Assembly: GCA_022837185.1 (NCBI GenBank)
Contig: JALHJD010000083.1
Span: 1 to 10,209 of the forward strand
Length of the DNA stretch: 10,209 nt
Reading direction: 5' to 3'
Source of the DNA: Desulfobacteraceae bacterium
GTDB taxonomy: Bacteria; Desulfobacterota; Desulfobulbia; Desulfobulbales; Desulfobulbaceae
The notes beneath the pieces are model-generated. The model was not told the origin of the DNA, did no database searches, and saw only the letters and a list, made by a program, of their open reading frames with translations. The stretch's first letter is position 1. Each line of letters starts with the position of its first letter. Positions 4,898-10,209 of the stretch are shown in pieces. The position numbers and the translations under genes were made by a program.

Positions 4898-6747
4898 GCC
4901 TGCCGGTCACTGTCTTCCCGGTAATACGGCAGTTCAACAGTCACAGTTGTTCCCTGTCCCGGAGCGCTGTCGATCCTGATTGACCCTTTGTGGTCGCTGA
5001 TGATTTTCTGGGAAATGGCCAGGCCTATGCCCGTACCGCCCGGCTTGGTCGTGAAGTACGGGTAGAAAAGCTGCGGCATGTTCTCCGGCTCGATGCCGCT
5101 GCCGGTATCCTGAACGGTCACGGCCACAGTTTTATCCCTGTCGTTGTTTTTCGCCGTGACCACCAGCTCCCCGCCTTTTTCCATGGCCTGGACGGCATTG
5201 AGCATCAGGTTGATGAACACCTGGTTGAGGCGGTCCCGGTCGGCTGTTACGGACCTGAGGTCGCTGTCCACCCGCAGGCTGGTGGTTATGCCGTTGCCAT
5301 GGGTGTCGGACGCGATCAGGCGAAGGTTTTCGTCCAGAATTTCTCCCAGCGCGACCTTCTTCAGGTTCAGGGAGGCGGGCCGGGCGAAACTGAGCAGTTC
5401 GGAAATGGTCCTGTTCATCCTTTCCACTTCCTGAATAAGCAGTCCGGCGGTTTCGCTCTCCCGGCTGTCCGCCTCGAACTTTCCCTTCAGAAGGAGCGCC
5501 AGCCCCTTGATCGAACTCAGGGGGTTGCGCACTTCATGGGCCACACCGGCAGCCATCCTGCCCACCGCCGCCAACCGTTCGTGTTCGCGCATCTCCTTTT
5601 CCAGCCCCTTGATCTCGGTCAGGTTTGAAAGGAGAAATACCTGGCCCTTGTAATCACCCCTTTTGTCGCGGACCGCCATGCTGTGGCAGAACAGGAACTG
5701 CTTTTTGCCGTCAACCGTGACCGTCAGTTCCCTTTCCCTCCCCTGCGTGTTCCCCCCTCCGGTGTCCGTCTCTTCAGACTGCGAGCAGAACCCGGCAAAT
5801 TCCTCCGGCAGGATTTCCTCGGGCAGTTTTCCCAAGGCGTCCGCTTCCTTGATATCCGTCATTTCGGTGGCGGCATTGTTCCAGGTCGTTATGCGTCCGT
5901 CCTGGTCGGTGGCAATAATCCCCACCGGCAGCTTGGCAACCAGCAGTGCCGTAAAGGCCCTTATATCACCAAGGGTTTTCTGGGAAACCCTGAAGCCCTG
6001 GACCGCGGCCAGGGAAAGCCAGCCGCCGACGCCGACCAGCAGCATGATCAGGGAGAGAATCAGGGCCTGGAACTTGACCCGGCCCAAAGCCTGATCATAC
6101 TCCTGCATGTCGAGGCCGAGAACGGCAAAATGGTTCAACTGTTCTTCACCTCGTTCCTGCACCTGCGGTTCAACGGCATGGGGGATGATGCCCCCCGCCT
6201 GTCCGCCACCCTGCTGCCCCATGCCGAGCCCGTGAGGCACCACCCTGGAAAGCGGCCGGAAAGGGATAAAAGGGCGAGCGACAATGAAAATCCGCCCCGA
6301 ATCCGGGGTGGTGAGGACCTGGAACTGCGGCAGCCGCACCCTTCCGTCCGGGGCAGCCGGACCGGCCGGCAGGACCCCGTTCATCTGCCCGCCGGTCATC
6401 GCCGGATTGTTGTGGACCACAATCCTTCCTTTCTCGTCAATGACGGCAAACAGCCGGACGTCCGGATCTTCGGCGATATGGCCGATGACCCGCTGTACGT
6501 AGACCGGCCACGGATCAGGGTTCCATATTCCCCTGCCGAGATCGTTGAAATAGGAGGCCTTGGCCCCGGAATGCAAAATCCGGATCAGGGTGGTGGCCTT
6601 TTGCAGCAGCGCCTCGGTCATGAGCTCCTTTTCCCGCTTGTAATTATTCAGCGTGAAAATAACGACAATCAGGACAAGAAGGCCTGTTGCCGCGGCGAGC
6701 AGCCACGGGGAAACATAAAATATTCTTGGTCGGGGAAAAATTTTCAT
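4894..6747 (-). CDS. Membrane sensor histidine kinase, NtrB/ZraS-like, with PAS domain
   Basis: 617 residues. TM1 is about 13-33 (SPWLLAAATGLLVLIVVIF) and TM2 about 228-249 (ALILSLIMLLVGVGGWLSLA). They enclose a periplasmic sensor of about 190 residues with a Gly/Gln-rich patch (173-186, GLGMGQQGGGQAGG) and several histidines. A PAS domain covers about 265-380 (LPVGIIATDQDGRITTWNNA). The HisKA H-box is HEVRNPLSSIKG with the acceptor at His404. The N-box is FINLMLNAVQAM (Asn513/Asn517), followed by DTGSGI (547-552) and TGIGLAI. All catalytic motifs are intact. Domain order and H-box match the NtrB/ZraS group, whose partners are usually sigma-54 activators. No response regulator is adjacent; the gene downstream is convergent. 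The divergent secreted-protein gene with a sigma-54 promoter makes an envelope-stress or metal-sensing role plausible but unproven. The start at 6747 has only a weak CAGG site and overlaps the stop of a short leader frame. Confidence 0.92.
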   Translation of the reverse strand: MKIFPRPRIFYVSPWLLAAATGLLVLIVVIFTLNNYKREKELMTEALLQKATTLIRILHSGAKASYFNDLGRGIWNPDPWPVYVQRVIGHIAEDPDVRLFAVIDEKGRIVVHNNPAMTGGQMNGVLPAGPAAPDGRVRLPQFQVLTTPDSGRIFIVARPFIPFRPLSRVVPHGLGMGQQGGGQAGGIIPHAVEPQVQERGEEQLNHFAVLGLDMQEYDQALGRVKFQALILSLIMLLVGVGGWLSLAAVQGFRVSQKTLGDIRAFTALLVAKLPVGIIATDQDGRITTWNNAATEMTDIKEADALGKLPEEILPEEFAGFCSQSEETDTGGGNTQGRERELTVTVDGKKQFLFCHSMAVRDKRGDYKGQVFLLSNLTEIKGLEKEMREHERLAAVGRMAAGVAHEVRNPLSSIKGLALLLKGKFEADSRESETAGLLIQEVERMNRTISELLSFARPASLNLKKVALGEILDENLRLIASDTHGNGITTSLRVDSDLRSVTADRDRLNQVFINLMLNAVQAMEKGGELVVTAKNNDRDKTVAVTVQDTGSGIEPENMPQLFYPYFTTKPGGTGIGLAISQKIISDHKGSIRIDSAPGQGTTVTVELPYYREDSDRQA

Positions 6748-6800
6748 TGCCTGTGCCGGTTAATTCGCATTTGTCGCCTGTTAATTCCTGCAAAAAACAC
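6744..6800 (-). other. Candidate 18-codon leader frame translationally coupled to the kinase
   Basis: On the minus strand GAGGAG (6810-6805) precedes a GTG at 6800 that begins a frame of 18 codons (MFFAGINRRQMRINRHRQ). Its TGA at 6746-6744 overlaps the kinase ATG as ATGA. The kinase itself has a poor ribosome binding site, so coupled translation is attractive. The leader is basic and unlike any known attenuator peptide. Two copies of GTTAATTC (plus strand 6760-6767 and 6780-6787) lie 20 bases apart inside it. Confidence 0.35.
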
Positions 6801-6810
6801 ACCGCTCCTC

Positions 6811-6839
6811 TTTATGGTACGTTTTTTTCCAATCGGCAA
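6811..6839 (-). promoter_or_regulatory. Weak sigma-70-type promoter candidate for the kinase gene
   Basis: On the minus strand TTGCCG (6839-6834) and CATAAA (6816-6811) are separated by 17 bases, each matching four of six consensus positions. A start near 6804 would give a leader of about 57 bases but would remove the ribosome binding site of the leader frame at 6744-6800, so the two calls compete. Confidence 0.25.
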
Positions 6840-6966
6840 CCCCCGCGGCGTTTCGGCAAACGGCAAAGACTCTCAGGGGTCGACCGGCGCAGGGCTTGTG
6901 CCCGGATTTTCCTTTCCGCACCTGTTGACAGTGAACCGGGGATGATCCACCCGCTGACCCAGCGGT

Positions 6967-7012
6967 GGGTAATTATTACCCAACCCGGCAATCGGCTGGA
7001 TACTTATTACCC
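6967..7012. promoter_or_regulatory. Paired 15-bp dyads, candidate upstream activator sites for a sigma-54 activator
   Basis: GGGTAATTATTACCC (6967-6981) is a perfect palindrome around one central base. GGATACTTATTACCC (6998-7012) matches it at 13 of 15 positions. They start exactly 31 bases apart, close to three helical turns, and lie about 110-140 bases upstream of the sigma-54-type promoter at 7113-7128. This is the usual position and spacing for sites bound by NtrC-family activators. They also lie upstream of the kinase gene on the other strand, so one regulator could serve both. The rest of 6840-6966 shows no clear element. Confidence 0.6.
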
Positions 7013-7071
7013 GGTACATTTGCCGGCTACACAGTCTTCCAGGCCTGTCCGGTTCTCCGGTAACGAATTTT

Positions 7072-7094
7072 ATTCCAACAATTCCAACATGTTG
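7072..7094. promoter_or_regulatory. Tandem ATTCCAACA repeat and CAACATGTTG palindrome between activator sites and promoter
   Basis: ATTCCAACA occurs twice in direct tandem (7072-7080, 7081-7089). The second copy runs into the perfect 10-base palindrome CAACATGTTG (7085-7094), 19 bases upstream of the sigma-54-type promoter. This could be a site for a second regulator or a bending factor. No protein is implicated. Confidence 0.3.
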
Positions 7095-7112
7095 TCAGGC
7101 AAAATATAAAAT

Positions 7113-7128
7113 TGGCACACAATTCGCT
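7113..7128 (+). promoter_or_regulatory. Sigma-54 (-24/-12) promoter of the small secreted-protein gene
   Basis: TGGCAC-ACAAT-TCGCT matches the TGGCAC-N5-TTGCW consensus with one mismatch. The essential GG (7114-7115) and GC (7126-7127) are separated by exactly ten bases. Transcription would begin near 7139, about 35 bases before the ATG at 7174. An activator of the NtrC family would be required. Confidence 0.7.
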
Positions 7129-7173
7129 ATAAGGAAGGCACAACGAACAACCCGACCCGAAGGAGCAGACAAA

Positions 7174-7365
7174 ATGCGACGGAATGCAACGAAAAAAATC
7201 ATCCCTGGCGCGGCCCTGGCCGGCGCAATCGCCCTGACAGGGATGCAGACCGTCGGAGCAGCTCCCCGGGGCGCAGGGATAATGCAGGATATGGAAACAA
7301 GTGGCCGCGGTTTCGGCCACGACTTAGATGGAACGGGTCCTGTCGGTTTACAGCGGCCCCTGTAG
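7174..7365 (+). CDS. Small predicted secreted protein (63 residues) under a sigma-54-type promoter
   Basis: The ATG at 7174 follows a perfect AAGGAG ribosome binding site (7158-7163). Residues 1-29 form a clear Sec signal peptide: basic start MRRNATKK, hydrophobic IIPGAALAGAIALTG, cleavage at VGA before APRG. The mature part is only about 34 residues, rich in Gly, Met and Asp (GAGIMQDMETSGRGFGHD, ending DGTGPVGLQRPL), with no cysteine. I do not recognise the family. The DGTGPVG tail recalls a short motif of some small Gly/Met-rich proteins, but this is weak. The promoter, ribosome binding site, signal peptide and terminator together make a real gene likely. The divergent sensor kinase suggests an envelope-stress or metal-response protein in the position that zraP has beside zraSR. 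It is much shorter than ZraP and lacks a ZraP-like core. Confidence 0.7.
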   Translation: MRRNATKKIIPGAALAGAIALTGMQTVGAAPRGAGIMQDMETSGRGFGHDLDGTGPVGLQRPL

Positions 7366-7393
7366 CAAACAAAAAGGTTTTTCCCCTTCCCCT

Positions 7394-7437
7394 GCCCCGG
7401 CTGGCTCCCCCCTCCTTGCCAGTCGGGGCATTTTTTT
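7394..7437 (+). terminator. Rho-independent terminator after the small secreted-protein gene
   Basis: GCCCCGGCTGGC (7394-7405) pairs with GCCAGTCGGGGC (7418-7429), a 12-bp stem with one G-U pair and a 12-base loop. It is followed by A and seven T (7431-7437). It lies 28 bases after the stop at 7365 and directs plus-strand transcripts to stop before convergent priA. Confidence 0.9.
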
Positions 7438-7450
7438 GCCCATGAATCCC

Positions 7451-9967
7451 CTACATCATATTCTCCGGATCCACATCCAGCCCCATGGTGATGCTCCCGG
7501 GACAGAGCCGGCCGGAATGGGCCGCCAGCGCCTCGCTCAACTCGTGGAGGCGGCTCAGGCGGCTGCTCTTGAGCATGACCTGCCACCTGGTCCTGTCTTT
7601 GATCCTGACCAACGGCGCCGGGGCCGGACCCATGACCTCGACGTCGCTCCCGGCCAGCTTCCGGAGAAAATCCCCCGCCTTTTCGGCGCACTCCTTGACT
7701 TTCGCTTCGCTGGCCGAGCTGAACCTGATATTCACCATCCGTGAAAAGGGCGGGTAGCGCAGTTCCCGCCGCATTTCCAGCTCGCGCTCGTAAAAACCCT
7801 GATAATCGTGCTGCTGGGCACAGCGCACGGCATAGTGATCGGGCTGATAGGTCTGGATGATCACCGTGCCGGGCTGGTCACCCCGCCCCGCCCTGCCCGT
7901 CACCTGGGCCAGCAGCTGGAATGTCCGTTCCGATGCCCTGAAATCGGGCATGCCCAGGCCGCTGTCCGCCCAGACCACCCCGACCAGGGTCATATTGGGG
8001 AAATGCAGGCCCTTGGCGATCATCTGGGTGCCGACCAGGACATCCACATCCTGCTGATGAACGGCGCGCAGTATCTCGATATACTTCCGCCGGCTGGAAA
8101 CGGTATCGCTGTCCAGGCGCGCCACCCGGGCATGGGGAAGAAGCTGGCGCACCTCCTGCTCTATCCGTTCCGATCCCAGGCCGGACCCTTCCATTCTGGC
8201 GGAGCCGCAGGACGGACAGACAATTTTGGCGGTCAGGCTGTATCCGCAGTAATGGCAGACCAGCCGGCCGATCTGCCGATGCATGGTCAGCGATACCTGG
8301 CAATGGCGGCACTGGACGATATGCCCGCAGTCCCGGCACATCATGAAGCTGGCGAAACCCCTCCGGTTGACGAACAGCAGGCTCTGCTGCCGCTTCTCCA
8401 TGTTGTCCCACAAGGCACGAATGAGTTGATCGGAGAAGAAAAGGTCCGGCCTTGCGGTTCTGCTTTCGGCGAGATTGACAATCTGGACTTCCGGCAGGCA
8501 CCGGTCATGGATCCTGCGCCGCATCGACAACAGCCTGTACTTGCCGGTCCGGGCATGTTCATAGCTGACCACCGACGGGGTCGCGGAGCCAAGGATGACC
8601 GGGCAGGCGGCGAAGCGGGCCCGCAGCACGGCCAGATCCCGGCCGTTGTATCGCAGGCCGTCATCCTGCTTGTAGGCAGGTTCATGCTCCTCGTCAACGA
8701 TGACCAGGCCGGGATCGGCAAGGGGGGCGAACACGGCGGAGCGGGCGCCGATCACGACCTTTGCCTGGCCGGAGGCGATCCGCTGCCACTGGTCATGCCG
8801 CTCCCCGGCCGACAGGCTGCTGTGCAGCAGGGCCAGGTTTTCACCGAACCGGCAGTAAAAATGCCCCTCCAACTGCGAGGCCAGGGCGATCTCCGGGGCG
8901 AGGACCAGGACGCTTTTCCCCCGTTCCAGAACCTTTTCCGCCGCCCTGAGATACACCTCGGTCTTGCCGCAGCCCGTGACGCCGTGCAGCAGAAACGGCT
9001 GAAAGACGTCCCGGTCCAAAGCCCCGGACAACTCCTCCAACACGGTTTCCTGCTCCTCGGTCAACCGGTCGGGACGGGGGAAAAACAGGGGCCGGCTGTC
9101 GAACGGGTTGCGGTACACCCGGCATTCCTCCAGGCTGACGATATTCTTCCCGGCCAGTTCCCGCAGGGCTTTGCCGGCCCCGGGGTAGCCCCGGGTGATA
9201 TCGGCCCGCGCCGCGGAGGCTGTCCCGGAATCGCGACAGAGCTTGAACAGGAGGGAAAGGGTTTGCTTCTGCGCCTTCCCCAGTTCCGGCAGCAGGACAT
9301 CAAAGGCGGCGGACAGGTCTTGGAAATTCCCGCCGGCCGCCTTCTCCATTTCCGCATACAGGGGGGGATCGATGCGCACCCGGGTCTGTTTCTTCTCCTT
9401 GATCCCTTTATGGACCACCTGGGCCTCAATCCGTATCCATCCCTTCTCCTGCCACTGGAGAAGGGTATTCCGCAAGGCCGGTTCCCTCCAGAGCCGGGCG
9501 GCTGTACCCGGGGCAAGTTTCCCGGCGGTCAGGAGCCGCTCCATCCATGGCCTGTCCCCGCCGCTCAAGGCGACGGCGCCGCCGCGAAGCTCTTTTGCCC
9601 CTTTTTCGGTGAGGACGATGGTTCTGCCGCTGCCGGCGGTTAATCCCCCGGGCAGCGCGGTGCGGATCACTTCTCCCAGCGGATGATGATAATAGTCGGC
9701 AATCCAGCGGAAAAAAGGAATGAGACCGGGGGGATAGAGGGGGGCCGGATCAAGCAGTTCGGCGATGGGCTTGATTTTGTGGCCGGCCGCTTCGGATTCC
9801 GCCTCGTCGACGGCGGCCAGAACATACCCCGTTACCAGGCGCCTGCCCAGCGACACCAGGACCCGCTGCCCGGGAAGGATCCCGGGGTCGCCCTCCCCTC
9901 CATCCGGCCGCGCGTAGGTCAGCGTCTTGCGGATGGGGGCGACAACGGCCACTTCATACAGGTTCAT
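7451..9967 (-). CDS. priA: Primosomal protein N' (PriA helicase), complete
   Basis: 838 residues, a little longer than the family norm of about 730-820. The numbering given here includes the upstream GTG at 9970, so subtract one for the ATG at 9967. The N-terminal DNA-binding domain (YEVAVVAPIRKTLTYARP) is followed by a winged-helix region to about 300. The superfamily 2 helicase core has Walker A LLHGVTGCGKTEVY (327-340), the DEEH box in VIVDEEHEPAYKQ (423-435), GSATPS (461-466) and motif VI QVTGRAGRG (689-697). Eight cysteines at 545, 548, 554, 557, 572, 575, 585 and 588 form the two zinc sites. The C-terminal domain ends LDVDPENMM. PriA reloads the replicative helicase at stalled forks. 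The Walker A has Cys where most relatives have Ser (GVTGSGKTE), a mild oddity. A GGTGA-like ribosome binding site precedes the ATG. Upstream lies only the third repeat locus, so no promoter is identified and no neighbour is co-transcribed within the window. Confidence 0.97.
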   Translation of the reverse strand: MNLYEVAVVAPIRKTLTYARPDGGEGDPGILPGQRVLVSLGRRLVTGYVLAAVDEAESEAAGHKIKPIAELLDPAPLYPPGLIPFFRWIADYYHHPLGEVIRTALPGGLTAGSGRTIVLTEKGAKELRGGAVALSGGDRPWMERLLTAGKLAPGTAARLWREPALRNTLLQWQEKGWIRIEAQVVHKGIKEKKQTRVRIDPPLYAEMEKAAGGNFQDLSAAFDVLLPELGKAQKQTLSLLFKLCRDSGTASAARADITRGYPGAGKALRELAGKNIVSLEECRVYRNPFDSRPLFFPRPDRLTEEQETVLEELSGALDRDVFQPFLLHGVTGCGKTEVYLRAAEKVLERGKSVLVLAPEIALASQLEGHFYCRFGENLALLHSSLSAGERHDQWQRIASGQAKVVIGARSAVFAPLADPGLVIVDEEHEPAYKQDDGLRYNGRDLAVLRARFAACPVILGSATPSVVSYEHARTGKYRLLSMRRRIHDRCLPEVQIVNLAESRTARPDLFFSDQLIRALWDNMEKRQQSLLFVNRRGFASFMMCRDCGHIVQCRHCQVSLTMHRQIGRLVCHYCGYSLTAKIVCPSCGSARMEGSGLGSERIEQEVRQLLPHARVARLDSDTVSSRRKYIEILRAVHQQDVDVLVGTQMIAKGLHFPNMTLVGVVWADSGLGMPDFRASERTFQLLAQVTGRAGRGDQPGTVIIQTYQPDHYAVRCAQQHDYQGFYERELEMRRELRYPPFSRMVNIRFSSASEAKVKECAEKAGDFLRKLAGSDVEVMGPAPAPLVRIKDRTRWQVMLKSSRLSRLHELSEALAAHSGRLCPGSITMGLDVDPENMM

Positions 9968-9999
9968 CACCGGTCACCAGGGGGAAGGGTGTTGCAAAG

Positions 10000-10063
10000 T
10001 TGGCAGTCATCAGTCGGCAGTTTGGGGATTGAAGCCTGGCGGCTTTCGGGGTTTCAAGACCCC
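10000..10063 (+). repeat. Repeat locus 3, left part: three heptamers (one degenerate) and two hairpins
   Basis: TTGGCAG, TCATCAG and TCGGCAG (10000-10020) are followed by TTTGGGGATTG, hairpin AAGCC-TGGC-GGCTT (10032-10045) and hairpin GGGGT...ACCCC (10048-10063). The linker TTTGGGGATTGAAGCCTG is the same as at locus 2 (4235-4252). The element begins 33 bases upstream of the priA start. Confidence 0.9.
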
Positions 10064-10103
10064 TCATCCGGCCCTCCGGGGCACCTTCTCCCCCAGGAGA
10101 AGG
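10059..10103 (+). repeat. Repeat locus 3, CCTTCTCC hairpin module
   Basis: ACCCCTCATCCGGCCCTCCG is followed by hairpin CCTTCTCC-ccca-GGAGAAGG (10084-10103). The orientation is the same as locus 2 and opposite to locus 1. Confidence 0.8.
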
Positions 10104-10113
10104 ATGTTGTAGT

Positions 10114-10190
10114 GTAGGTTGGGCTGAGCTCGCGAAGCCCAACGTAACCGATTGAAATTGTTGGGGTTCGCGAGCTCACCACCAACCTAC
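10114..10190. mobile_element. Repeat locus 3, complete palindromic MITE-like element
   Basis: The left arm 10114-10143 begins GTAGGTTGGGCTGAGC and the right arm 10160-10190 ends CCACCAACCTAC. The arms are near-complementary but have diverged more than those at 4400-4475. The central linker (CGTAACCGATTGAAATTG) is close to that of locus 1, so loci 1 and 3 share one subtype. The last 19 bases of the window show nothing further. Confidence 0.85.
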
Positions 10191-10209
10191 GGGAAGCATT
10201 TACCCAAAC

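Noticed and set aside
6841..6905. Riboswitch resembling a cyclic-di-GMP (GEMM) aptamer, because of GGCAAAC and GGCAAAG
   Set aside because: The rest of the conserved core and the two stacked helices cannot be drawn from this sequence.
6888..6905. Minus-strand sigma-54 promoter (GGGCAC-N5-CTGC) for the kinase gene
   Set aside because: GG-N10-GC spacing is present, but three flanking consensus positions differ and it lies about 140 bases from the start; too weak to call.
4990..6945. Plus-strand frames of 212 and 420 codons opposite the kinase
   Set aside because: The kinase frame on the minus strand has all family motifs. The plus-strand frames are GC-rich shadows without recognisable features.
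6814..6945. Plus-strand frame of 43 codons in the divergent regulatory region
   Set aside because: No ribosome binding site, no recognisable features, and it lies upstream of the dyad sites in a region better explained as regulatory.
7808..9643. Plus-strand frame of 611 codons opposite priA
   Set aside because: Shadow of a complete priA with intact motifs; no start signal and a Gly/Pro/Gln/His-rich composition typical of antisense frames.

Overview
The window reads as a moderately GC-rich Gram-negative chromosome. It has an outer-membrane polysaccharide-export protein, a beta-barrel, a sigma-54-type promoter next to an NtrB/ZraS-like sensor kinase, and PriA. This mix fits Desulfobacterota or a related 'deltaproteobacterial' lineage best, but that placement is inference and no rRNA or tRNA is present to test it.

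Layout from left to right. (1) On the minus strand, a Wza-like export protein (1184-1930) is followed after 29 bases by a beta-barrel outer-membrane protein that runs off the left edge (1-1154). They look like the start of an exopolysaccharide export operon with a sigma-70-type promoter at about 1995-2023. (2) Positions 2045-2357 hold the first copy of a modular intergenic repeat. (3) An AT-rich island at about 2354-2880 carries a broken MNT/HEPN (MntA-HepT type) toxin-antitoxin pair. The antitoxin is frameshifted at a run of ten A. The toxin is cut off exactly where the repeat begins. (4) The plus-strand gene 3092-4129 encodes an exported or membrane-anchored thioredoxin-fold protein without its redox cysteines, fused to TPR repeats. 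(5) Positions 4130-4600 hold the largest repeat copy, with twelve tandem heptamers, a 30-bp terminal inverted repeat and an inverted partial copy. (6) A small 66-residue protein (4697-4897, plus) converges with a membrane sensor histidine kinase (4894-6747, minus), and their stop codons overlap. (7) The region 6748-7173 is a divergent regulatory region. It has two 15-bp dyads exactly 31 bp apart and a sigma-54-type promoter that drives a small predicted secreted protein (7174-7365) ending at a strong terminator. (8) priA (7451-9967, minus) is complete. (9) A third copy of the modular repeat fills 10000-10190.

Two themes deserve attention. The kinase and secreted-protein pair, with a sigma-54 promoter and paired upstream sites, resembles the divergent zraP/zraSR arrangement of enterobacteria, although no response regulator gene lies in the window. 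The composite repeat (heptamer array, small hairpin, CCTTCTCC hairpin, GTAGGTTGGG palindrome) occurs three times with its parts in the same order. Its hairpin stems are conserved and the loops vary, and one copy has evidently disrupted a gene.
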